Counted from the stretch's first letter, positions 1 through 6,041 are shown. The stretch is 9,649 bases of DNA from Nitriliruptoraceae bacterium (GCA_007117945.1 SKTN01000095.1:1-9649), one strand, 5' to 3'. The notes: a model not told the origin generated them from the sequence alone. Made by a program: numbers and translations.

Positions 1-91
1 GGCGCCCCGACAGCAGCGGGCGGCGGTGCGCGCGTCGCCCACCCACCGCGCCGCGCCGCCCCCGTCGCCCCGACGGCTCCGAAACCCGAGC

Positions 92-880
92 ATGCACCCT
101 CCCACGCAGCTCGCCGAACCGATCCAGCCGACGCCGACGGCCCGGGTCGCGCGCCCGCTGCTGACCATGCGCTGGGAGGCGCTGACCTACCTGCACTGGG
201 ACCTCGACCCCGCCGTCGTGGCGGCGCAGCTGCCCGAGGGTCTCGAGCCGGATCTCCACGACGGACGCGCCTGGGTGGGCCTGATCCCCTTCCGGATGGC
301 CGGCATCGGGCTGGGCCCGGGCGGCGCCGCGGTGCGCCGGGTGCTGCCCCGGGGCCTGCCCCTGCCCCAGGGCACCTTCCCGGAGACCAACGTGCGCACC
401 TACGTGGTCGGGCCCGACGGCGGTCGCGGGGCCTACTTCCACTCCCTGGACAGCACCCGGCTGGCACCCACCGCCGTGGCACGCCTGGGCTACCGGTTGC
501 CCTACTGCTGGTCGTCGATGCGCATCGGCCGGCGGGGCGAGCGCGTCGCCTACCGGGCCGTGCGACGCTGGCCCGAGCCCGCTGGCGCACGCAGCCACGT
601 CGTCGTCGACCTGGGCCCGTCCGTCGGTGCGGCGGCGCACACCGCACTCGACGAGTTCCTCTCCGCCCGGTGGTCGCTCTACGTCGCCACCCCCCGGGGC
701 CACCTCCTGCGCGCCCTGGTCGAGCACGGCCCCTGGCCCCTGCGCCACGCGCGCCTGCACCACCTCGACGACGAGCTGGTGGCCGCCGCCGGCTACGACG
801 TCGCGGGTCGCCCGCCGACCCACATCCGCTACGGCGGCGACGTCGAGGTGGCGGTGGCGCCACCGCGGCGGGTGGGCTGA
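92..880 (+). CDS. DUF2071 (YqjF-like) protein
   Basis: The 262-residue product has the hallmarks of the DUF2071/COG3361 family: an N-terminal RWEALTYLHW segment, the block GRAWVGLIPFRM, then FPETNVRTYV and a following YFHSLDSTR. Family members are usually about 240 residues, so this is full length. No enzymatic activity is established for the family, and I infer none. No signal peptide or membrane segment is visible, so it is probably cytoplasmic. I chose the ATG at 92. The frame stays open upstream to an ATG at 26, but those 22 extra residues are Arg/Pro/Ser-rich and unlike the family. Neither start has a convincing Shine-Dalgarno sequence. A third option, the ATG at 167, would begin right at the conserved domain. 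Bases 1-91 otherwise show no gene. A 108-base gap and a candidate promoter separate it from the copper genes, so co-transcription is uncertain. Confidence 0.85.
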   Translation: MHPPTQLAEPIQPTPTARVARPLLTMRWEALTYLHWDLDPAVVAAQLPEGLEPDLHDGRAWVGLIPFRMAGIGLGPGGAAVRRVLPRGLPLPQGTFPETNVRTYVVGPDGGRGAYFHSLDSTRLAPTAVARLGYRLPYCWSSMRIGRRGERVAYRAVRRWPEPAGARSHVVVDLGPSVGAAAHTALDEFLSARWSLYVATPRGHLLRALVEHGPWPLRHARLHHLDDELVAAAGYDVAGRPPTHIRYGGDVEVAVAPPRRVG

Positions 881-920
881 ACCCTGCCTCCCCGGTGCGC
901 TCCCACCGCGTGCACCCGCG

Positions 921-947
921 CGGAACGTTTCGGTTGCTAGCGTTCCG
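921..947 (+). promoter_or_regulatory. Candidate promoter with overlapping inverted repeat
   Basis: A 7-bp perfect inverted repeat, CGGAACG (921-927) and CGTTCCG (941-947), flanks a 13-base centre. The right arm overlaps TAGCGT (938-943), which is preceded by TGC and so resembles an extended -10 element. No good -35 hexamer is seen. Transcription would start near 950, giving a leader of about 40 bases before the ATG at 989. The overlap of dyad and -10 would suit repressor control of the copper operon. It does not look like the G-tract operator of CsoR. Inference only. Confidence 0.4.
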
Positions 948-988
948 GGACGGGCGGCGATGGGAGCGGCGCCCGTGGGAGGTGGGTG

Positions 989-3109
989 ATGTCCGCGTCG
1001 CGGGCTCGGTCGCGCGCGGGTGGCTACGCGGTCCTGGCCGCCGTCGCGCTGGCGTTGCTGGTCGCCGCCTGCACCGGCGGCGAGCCGGAGTTCGAGCACA
1101 CCATCGACATGGAGGACAACTTCTACGATCGCGAGGTCACCCGCATCGACGTCGGTGATCGCGTCCGGTTCCGCAACCGCGGGGTCGTGCCCCACAACGC
1201 CATCGACGTCGGCGGTACGTGGTCCACGGGGGAGGCAGCCGGAGGCGAGCCCGCCGATCTGATGGACCCGGACGAGGAGGTCGTGGTCACCTTCGATGAG
1301 CCCGGGGTCTTCACCTACTACTGCTCGATCCACGCGCCCGACGACGGCTCCGCGGGCATGGCGGCCACCCTGGTCGTCGGCGACGTCGCGTTCGACGCCG
1401 CCGACACCGCCCCCGCCGACGCCGTCACCGAGTGGACCGGGGTCACGCGGCGCGTCCCCGACGACCACCCCACGATCCAGAACGCCGTGGACGCCGCCGA
1501 CCCCGGCGACCTGGTGCTGATCGCGCCGGCGCCGGAGACCCCCGAGCACCTCGCCGCGGACGGCGCTCACGTCTACCGGGAGCAGGTCGACGTCAGCACG
1601 CCCTACCTCACCATCCGGGGTACGGACCGCAACGCGGTGCTCATCGACGGCGAGCACGAGCGGCCCATCGGCATCAACACCGTGGCCGCCGACGGGGTGG
1701 CGGTGGAGAACCTCACCGTGCGCAACACCACGGGCAACGGCATCTACTGGACGGGTGTCACCGGCTACCGCGGCTCCTACCTCACCGCCTACAACAACGA
1801 GATCTACGGCATCTACGCCTTCGACTCCACCGACGGGCTGTTCGAGCACAGCTACGCCAGCGGCTCGAAGGACGCGGGGTTCTACATCGGCCAGTGCGAC
1901 CCCTGCGACGGGGTCATCACCGAGGTGGTGGCTGAGCGCAACGGGATGGGCTACTCCGGCACCAACTCCTCCGACGTCTACCTCCTCGACTCCGTGTGGC
2001 GGCACAACGTCTCCGGCGTCGTCCCCAACACCCTGGACTCCCAGCGCCAGCCGCCGGTCGGCCGGGTGACGATCGCCGGCAACCTGATCCACGACAACGA
2101 CAGCCGCGAGGCCCCCGCACTGGGCTTCCCGTGGATGGCCTTCGGCAACGGGGTGGTGCTCCCGGGCGGGATGGACAACCTGGTCACCCGCAACCGCATC
2201 GTCGACCACGAGCGTGCGGGGGTCACCGTCGGCCCCATGCTCAGCCGCAACTTCTGGATGAGCGGCGGCAACGTGGTCACCGACAACGTGATCGAGGGCT
2301 CCGGCTACGCCGACCTGGTGCTGGGCGGGCCGGCCCTGACCGGCAACTGCTTCGGCGGCAACGACCCGGGCCGCACCGTGCCGGCCGGACTCGAGTCGAT
2401 CGCCGGGTGCGGACCCGACGCCCGGGCCGGTGCCCACGTCGAGGTGGCCGACCCCGACCGCGGCGCGTTCCGCCTGCCCTCGCGTCAGCACCTCGCCCCG
2501 ATGCTGTCCTTCATCGGCCTGGTCGCCGAGGTGGAGTTCGGCCTGCAGCCCGACAACGACCACCGGGACGCGCCCGTGCCACCGGAGCAGGAGCAGCTCC
2601 CCGGCGGGGTGGATGCGCCGGTGACGCCCGCGGTAGCGGTGTTCGCCGGGTTCGACCTCGACCTGGATGCCGTGGAGGTGCCACCCCCGCCCCGGGCGCC
2701 CGGCGGTGCCGACGGTGCAGATGACGGCACCTCAGCCGGCGTCGAGGAGGTAGCCAGCGAAGGTGCCCCGACCGCGGGGAGGGCGGTCCTGGTGGCGGGT
2801 GTGCCCTTCGGGCTCGGGGGCTTGTCCACCCTGTTCGGGGTGCTCGGCTGGCTCGCGCCCTTCGCCCTGTTCGCCGCGTGGGTGGCGCTCGCGCTGCTCG
2901 ACCTGGCGCGACGCGAGGACCTGGGCCGGCCCGCCGTGATCGCCTGGACCGCCGGTGTGCTGGTGCTGCCCTTCGTCGGGGCGCCGGCCTACCTGCTGGC
3001 CGGCGGCGCGGGTCTGCCGAGGTGGCTCAGGTGGACGTCCGTGGTGGGCGCCACCGTGGTGCTGGCGGTGCTGCTCGGTGCCGCCGTCGTGATCGGAGGG
3101 TTGCTCTGA
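989..3109 (+). CDS. Cupredoxin / beta-helix lipoprotein with C-terminal membrane module
   Basis: This 706-residue protein has four parts. Residues 1-28 are a lipoprotein signal (basic n-region, hydrophobic run, lipobox LVAAC, lipidated Cys28). Residues about 35-132 are a plastocyanin-like domain with copper ligands H69, C112, H115 and M124. Residues about 156-460 are a right-handed parallel beta-helix of the NosD/CASH kind (TIQNAVDAADPGD opening, then repeated G/N/V rungs) with C303-x2-C306 and C454/C474 as likely disulfides. After an acidic Pro/Gly-rich linker, residues about 621-704 form three membrane segments resembling the PLDc_N module. It should sit outside the cell, held at both ends, binding copper and shuttling electrons; the beta-helix ligand is unknown. 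The ATG at 989 follows GGGAGGTG (977-984) at good spacing, better than the GTG at 986. It shares one base with the next gene. The domain calls are firm; the copper role is inferred. Confidence 0.85.
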   Translation: MSASRARSRAGGYAVLAAVALALLVAACTGGEPEFEHTIDMEDNFYDREVTRIDVGDRVRFRNRGVVPHNAIDVGGTWSTGEAAGGEPADLMDPDEEVVVTFDEPGVFTYYCSIHAPDDGSAGMAATLVVGDVAFDAADTAPADAVTEWTGVTRRVPDDHPTIQNAVDAADPGDLVLIAPAPETPEHLAADGAHVYREQVDVSTPYLTIRGTDRNAVLIDGEHERPIGINTVAADGVAVENLTVRNTTGNGIYWTGVTGYRGSYLTAYNNEIYGIYAFDSTDGLFEHSYASGSKDAGFYIGQCDPCDGVITEVVAERNGMGYSGTNSSDVYLLDSVWRHNVSGVVPNTLDSQRQPPVGRVTIAGNLIHDNDSREAPALGFPWMAFGNGVVLPGGMDNLVTRNRIVDHERAGVTVGPMLSRNFWMSGGNVVTDNVIEGSGYADLVLGGPALTGNCFGGNDPGRTVPAGLESIAGCGPDARAGAHVEVADPDRGAFRLPSRQHLAPMLSFIGLVAEVEFGLQPDNDHRDAPVPPEQEQLPGGVDAPVTPAVAVFAGFDLDLDAVEVPPPPRAPGGADGADDGTSAGVEEVASEGAPTAGRAVLVAGVPFGLGGLSTLFGVLGWLAPFALFAAWVALALLDLARREDLGRPAVIAWTAGVLVLPFVGAPAYLLAGGAGLPRWLRWTSVVGATVVLAVLLGAAVVIGGLL

Positions 3110-3411
3110 TGGGTGCTGTGCAGGTGCTGATGGGGCTCTACGCCACGGTGCTGCCCTTCGCGGTGCTGGCCGCCTGGATGGCGGTGGCGCTGTGGGACGT
3201 CTCCCGCCGGGTGCAGGCGGCGGAGCTCGGCCGTGGGGCGGCCGTGGGGTGGGCCGGGGTGGTCCTGGTGGTGCCGGTGGTGGGCGCCGCCGGCTACCTC
3301 CTGGCCGGCGCCTCCCTGCCGAGGTGGCTGGCGGCCACCTACGTCGGGGGAGGGTTGCTCGCGTGGCTGCTGGTGCTGGCGGTCACGGCAGGGCTCGGAG
3401 CTGCGGGCTGA
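3109..3411 (+). CDS. Small PLDc_N-like membrane protein
   Basis: This 100-residue protein is almost entirely hydrophobic, with three predicted membrane segments. The order is LPFAVLAAWMAVALWDVSRR, then a GWAGVVLVVPVVGAAGYLLAG hairpin, then a last helix after SLPRWL. It is clearly paralogous to the last 90 or so residues of the preceding gene, which read LPF/APF...AAW.A.AL.D..RR, a second helix ending in YLLAG, and LPRWL in the same order. The W..D..RR, P..G..YLL pattern is that of the PLDc_N (phospholipase D N-terminal) module. That module is a membrane anchor and carries no catalytic HKD motif. The ATG overlaps the upstream TGA (TGATG), and GGAGGG lies at 3094-3099. Its stop overlaps the next start in the same way. 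Likely role: membrane partner or assembly subunit for the two copper proteins, possibly pairing with its paralogue. That role is inference. Confidence 0.8.
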   Translation: MGAVQVLMGLYATVLPFAVLAAWMAVALWDVSRRVQAAELGRGAAVGWAGVVLVVPVVGAAGYLLAGASLPRWLAATYVGGGLLAWLLVLAVTAGLGAAG

Positions 3412-4631
3412 TGACCGAGGCCGACCCACCGCCCGCCGATCCACCGCCCGCCGATCCGGGGCACCCACACCCCGATGCCGCTCCCGCCCCCGGTCAGGGT
3501 GGTCCGCGCGGTCTCAGCCGCCGGGAGGTGCTGCGCCGCGCCGGGCTCGCAGGGGCCTTCACCGTCGGGGGTGCGGTGCTCGGCCACGAGTTCATCCCGC
3601 ACCGACACCCCATGGCGGCCGCGGACGACGCCCACGGGAGTGCCGGCGGCGCTGGTAGCGGTGCGGGGGCCGGCAGCGGCTCCTACTCCGGCGTCGGCGG
3701 CACCGGCGCGACCGGCGGGACCGGTGCGACCGGTGCGTCGCAGCCCCCCGCCGCGCTGGTGGGCACCAGCGCCGGCACCCAGCACGGGCTGTACGGCCAC
3801 GGTGTCGCGGCACCGACCTCGCTGCGAGCCGACCACCTCGATGCGGTCACCCGACCGCCGGCCTTCGACGGCCGCCAGGGTGTGACCCGCGACCACGACC
3901 TGTCCGTCACCGCCCGCCACCTCGAGGTCGCCGACGGCTCGGTCGTGGAGGCCTGGACCTACGCCGGCAGCGTCCCGGGGCCCATCATCCGGGCCACCGA
4001 GGGTGACCGGCTGCGCATCCGAATGGCCAACCACACCTCCCACGCCCACAACGTGCACCTCCACGGGCGCCACGACCCGGCGATGGACGGCTGGGAGCCG
4101 ATCCCGCCCGGTGGGGAGTTCACCTACGAGGTCGTCGCGGAGCCCTTCGGCCTCCACCCCTACCACTGCCACACCGCACCGATCGCCGAGCACATCGGTA
4201 GGGGGCTCTACGGGGCGATGATCGTCGATCCTCCCGGCGGCCGGCCTCCCGCCCACGAGGTCGTGCTGGTGCTCGGCGGCTGGGACCTGGACGGTGACGG
4301 CCGCAACGAGGTGGTGGCCTTCAACGGCATCGCCGGCGCCTACCACCGGTTCCCGATCCGCGTGCCCGTGGGTGCGCTGGTGCGGGTGTACGTCGTGAAC
4401 CTGCTGGAGCACGACCCCATCGCCTCCTTCCACCTCCACGCCCAGACCTTCGACGTGTACCGCTCGGGCACCTCGCTCACGCCCGACGAGCACACCGACA
4501 TCGTGTCCCTGACCCAGGGTGAGCGGGCGGTGCTCGAGTTCCGGCTCCCCGAGCCGGGGCGCTACATGTTCCACCCGCACCAGTCGAGCCTGGCCGACCG
4601 GGGCGCCATGGGCTGGTTCGCCGCGGTGTGA
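3411..4631 (+). CDS. Two-domain multicopper oxidase, Tat-exported
   Basis: This 406-residue protein starts with a 36-residue Pro-rich leader, then a twin-arginine signal (SRREVL, R37-R38, hydrophobic stretch to about residue 58), then a Gly/Ala/Ser/Thr linker (about 75-110). Two cupredoxin domains follow. Domain 1 has H213 and H216-L-H218, then H252-C253-H254, H261 and L266. Domain 2 has H341-L-H343 and H388-P-H390. The eight HxH/HCH histidines needed for the trinuclear copper cluster are all present. The type 1 site (H213, C253, H261) is in domain 1 only, since domain 2 has Pro where the type 1 Cys would be. The axial position is Leu, not Met, which in this superfamily usually goes with a high redox potential. 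The enzyme should oxidise a substrate and reduce oxygen to water outside the membrane; the substrate is unknown. It is last in the copper operon, with start and upstream stop overlapping. Nitrite reductase is less likely because of the full trinuclear set. Confidence 0.88.
   Translation: MTEADPPPADPPPADPGHPHPDAAPAPGQGGPRGLSRREVLRRAGLAGAFTVGGAVLGHEFIPHRHPMAAADDAHGSAGGAGSGAGAGSGSYSGVGGTGATGGTGATGASQPPAALVGTSAGTQHGLYGHGVAAPTSLRADHLDAVTRPPAFDGRQGVTRDHDLSVTARHLEVADGSVVEAWTYAGSVPGPIIRATEGDRLRIRMANHTSHAHNVHLHGRHDPAMDGWEPIPPGGEFTYEVVAEPFGLHPYHCHTAPIAEHIGRGLYGAMIVDPPGGRPPAHEVVLVLGGWDLDGDGRNEVVAFNGIAGAYHRFPIRVPVGALVRVYVVNLLEHDPIASFHLHAQTFDVYRSGTSLTPDEHTDIVSLTQGERAVLEFRLPEPGRYMFHPHQSSLADRGAMGWFAAV
3426..3455 (+). 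repeat. 15-bp tandem repeat (2 copies) in oxidase leader
   Basis: The unit CCACCGCCCGCCGAT occurs at 3426-3440 and again at 3441-3455 with no mismatch. It encodes PPPAD twice in the cytoplasmic n-region of the Tat signal. A 15-base period keeps the frame, so copy number could vary without breaking the gene. Confidence 0.8.
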
Positions 4632-4646
4632 CGCGGCCCGGCAGCC

Positions 4647-4678
4647 ACCGTCCGCTGCTCGCCGTGTCCAGGGACGGT
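4647..4678. terminator. Bidirectional hairpin between convergent genes
   Basis: Arms ACCGTCC (4647-4653) and GGACGGT (4672-4678) pair perfectly. The stem continues with CTG (4655-4657) and CAG (4669-4671) after one bulged G, giving 10 bp around an 11-base loop. It lies in the 52-base gap between the stops of the oxidase and the convergent small cysteine protein, where a shared terminator is expected. There is no U-tract on either side, so it may instead protect 3' ends or work with Rho. Confidence 0.5.
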
Positions 4679-4683
4679 CGTGC

Positions 4684-4860
4684 TCAGGCCCGGCCGAAGA
4701 GCCGGGCGAACAGCGCGGCCGCGCGCGAGGTGTTGCGGTCCACCTCGGCGCAGGTGCAGCGGTCCTCGGTCGCGACGCCGGCCATCACCTGGCTGACGTG
4801 CTGGCCACAGCCCGCCCAGGTGAGCTTGCCGCAGGTGGAGCAGTGGGCACGTCGGCACAT
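4684..4860 (-). CDS. Small six-cysteine protein (58 aa)
   Basis: The product begins MCRRAHCSTCGKLTWAGCG and continues to a CTC pair, with cysteines at 2, 7, 10, 18, 35 and 37. The motif order C-x4-C-x2-C-G-K-x-T-W-x-G-C-G-x-H-V, then RCTC, matches a small uncharacterised bacterial family I recognise only as 'hypothetical protein'. The CxxC and CxC pairs plus a His suggest zinc or another soft metal, or thiol chemistry; this is inference. The last 18 residues (TSRAAALFARLFGRA region) look like an amphipathic helix. The ATG at 4860 is preceded by a strong GAGGAGAA Shine-Dalgarno sequence (around 4865-4872 on the reverse complement), which makes the gene convincing despite its size. It starts 37 bases after the lgt stop on the same strand and is probably co-transcribed. 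Its tail faces the copper operon. Confidence 0.8.
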   Translation of the reverse strand: MCRRAHCSTCGKLTWAGCGQHVSQVMAGVATEDRCTCAEVDRNTSRAAALFARLFGRA

Positions 4861-4897
4861 GGTGTTCTCCTCGCCCGCAGGGCCGCGGGGATACGAC

Positions 4898-5770
4898 TCA
4901 GCGCTCGAGCTCCTCGCCGGGGCCGCTGCGCTCCCACCACACCAGGCCCGCGATCCCGAGCAGCACCACGCCGATGGCGATCCAGTTGTTGCGGGACAGG
5001 CCCCACTCGCCGAGCCCCCAGACGGCGGGGTAGCGCTCCGCGGTGTCGATGCGGAGGGCCTCGATCCAGCCGCGGCCGATGCCGTAGCCGATCAGGTAGA
5101 CGAACAGCAGGGAGCCGCGGCGGCGCAGCTTGCCGGCCCGGTCCAGCCACAGGAGTACGACGACCAGCCCGGCGTTCCACAGCGACTCGTACAGGAAGGT
5201 GGGGTGGAAGGTGGTGCCGGCGGGGTGGCCCGCACGCTCCGCCACCGAGTCACGCACCGACAGCGCCCAGGGCAGCTCCGTGGGCCGGCCGAACAGCTCC
5301 TGGTTGAAGTAGTTGCCCCACCGCCCGATCGCCTGGGCCAGGGGCAGGGCGGGCGCGACGGCGTCCATCATCGCGGGCAGGTCCGCCCGCTTGACGCGCA
5401 GGTACAGGATGACGGCCAGCGCGCCGCCGACCAGGCCGCCGAAGAACGCCAGGCCGCCCTGCCAGATCGCGAGGATGTCCCCGGGCCGCTCGATGTAGGC
5501 GGCGCCGTGGGCGCCCTCCTGCTGGAACCGCGGGATGATGTAGCCGATGCGCGCACCCAGGAAGCCGCCCAGCAGGGCCAGCAACCCGGCCTTCTCCGCG
5601 ATGTCGGGATCACCGCCGAAGCGCTCGTAGCGCCGCACCAGCAGTTGCAGCGCGATGAAGGCGCCGATGGCGATCAGCACGCCGTACATGCGCAGATCGA
5701 GGGGCCCGAGCTCGATCCCTGGCCGGGGTGGCGAGGGGATCTGGGCGAGGGGGAGCAGCAGGGGGTGCAC
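4898..5770 (-). CDS. lgt: Prolipoprotein diacylglyceryl transferase
   Basis: Lgt transfers diacylglyceryl from phosphatidylglycerol to the lipobox cysteine of preprolipoproteins in the cytoplasmic membrane. The 290-residue product has the family's multi-helix layout. It also has the signature GRWGNYFNQELFG (R150, N153, E158), the HPTFLYE motif (about 189-195), Y29, and the R233/E237 pair in GRGWIEALR, which match essential residues of the E. coli enzyme. At the position of E. coli H103 it has Phe (F110 in WQGGLAFFGG). Mycobacterial enzymes also lack that His, so loss of function is not implied. I chose the GTG at 5770, since VHPLLLPLAQIPSPPRPG matches typical Lgt N-termini. The frame stays open upstream but the residues are not Lgt-like. 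The Shine-Dalgarno sequence is weak (GAGG, 11 bases away). The six-cysteine gene follows after 37 bases. The cupredoxin lipoprotein at 989-3109 is a likely substrate. Confidence 0.95.
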   Translation of the reverse strand: MHPLLLPLAQIPSPPRPGIELGPLDLRMYGVLIAIGAFIALQLLVRRYERFGGDPDIAEKAGLLALLGGFLGARIGYIIPRFQQEGAHGAAYIERPGDILAIWQGGLAFFGGLVGGALAVILYLRVKRADLPAMMDAVAPALPLAQAIGRWGNYFNQELFGRPTELPWALSVRDSVAERAGHPAGTTFHPTFLYESLWNAGLVVVLLWLDRAGKLRRRGSLLFVYLIGYGIGRGWIEALRIDTAERYPAVWGLGEWGLSRNNWIAIGVVLLGIAGLVWWERSGPGEELER

Positions 5771-5805
5771 GGTGACGGCGGCCTCGGCAGGGGGTGGGCA
5801 GCGGG

Positions 5806-5811
5806 ACGGTA
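5806..5811 (-). promoter_or_regulatory. Candidate -10 element for lgt
   Basis: TACCGT reads on the minus strand, 35 bases before the lgt GTG, which would leave a leader of about 29 bases. It fits the actinobacterial TAnnnT pattern and resembles the other TAnCGT candidates in this window. No good -35 is visible at 16-19 bases. Confidence 0.3.
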
Positions 5812-5870
5812 GCGCTCGTGCAACGTCCGAACGGTGCCAGCTGTTCCCGGTGGCTCGCGTCCCTGCGTCG

Positions 5871-5892
5871 CTCGGACCCTGCTCGGACCCTG
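5871..5892 (-). repeat. 11-bp tandem repeat in lgt leader
   Basis: CTCGGACCCTG occurs twice head-to-tail (5871-5881 and 5882-5892, plus-strand reading) without mismatch. A degenerate third CT start follows. It sits about 100 bases before the lgt start. Eleven bases is close to one helical turn, so it could place two protein half-sites on one DNA face, or it could be simple slippage. Confidence 0.7.
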
Positions 5893-5920
5893 CTGACGGG
5901 CTGCTCCGTCCTCCCCTCCA

Positions 5921-5973
5921 GGTTGCTCGCGCGGCGGAGAGGGGCCGCTCCCTGCTCCGGTGCGCGAGCAACC
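5921..5973. repeat. Perfect 12-bp inverted repeat with nested stem
   Basis: GGTTGCTCGCGC (5921-5932) and GCGCGAGCAACC (5962-5973) are perfect reverse complements. Inside the 29-base loop, CGGAG (5935-5939) pairs with CTCCG (5955-5959), and AGGG (5940-5943) pairs with CCCT (5950-5953), leaving one bulged base. The RNA form would be a hairpin of about 21 bp. There is no U-tract after it on either strand, so it is not a standard intrinsic terminator. The outer ACCGGC (5971-5976) could also pair with GCCGG (5986-5990), offering a competing fold. Confidence 0.75.
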
Positions 5974-6041
5974 GGCAGGATCCCCGCCGGCGTGCGGGAG
6001 CGGACCGTCACCGCATGTGGGCGGGGGTTGGGCGGGTGCGC

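Larger units (their letters stand above)
5771..6041. other. 271-base intergenic region upstream of lgt
   Basis: No gene is supported here on either strand; the open frames are out-of-frame extensions of neighbours. On the minus strand it holds the 3' side of the racemase gene and the 5' side of lgt. Just past the racemase stop, 5991-5997 and 6011-6017 can pair (7 bp with one G-U), a possible weak terminator without a U-tract. Nearer lgt are a 53-base nested hairpin, an 11-bp tandem repeat and a candidate -10 (TACCGT, 5811 down to 5806). I compared it mentally with T-box, cobalamin, TPP, SAM, glycine, ZTP and SRP RNA signatures and found no match. Confidence 0.6.

Noticed and set aside
894..916. 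Terminator after the DUF2071 gene
   Set aside because: Only a 5-bp GGTGC/GCACC stem with a long loop and no U-tract.
986..988. GTG start for the cupredoxin protein
   Set aside because: The adjacent ATG at 989 has better spacing from GGGAGGTG, and the extra Met adds nothing.
3339..4580. 413-residue open frame antisense to the oxidase
   Set aside because: It lies opposite a gene with complete copper motifs; its Val/Gly/His/Arg-rich product shows no family motif. Long antisense frames are expected at this GC content.
3411..4631. Copper nitrite reductase (NirK)
   Set aside because: It has HLH and HCH/HPH histidine pairs for a trinuclear cluster and an axial Leu, unlike NirK's single type 2 site and Met ligand.
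4628..5812. 394-residue plus-strand frame over lgt
   Set aside because: Antisense to a complete Lgt; the product is a Gln/Asp/Gly-rich shadow without recognisable domains.
5771..6041. Known riboswitch, T-box or SRP RNA in the lgt upstream region
   Set aside because: No conserved core sequence of the classes I know could be located; high GC alone makes many stems.
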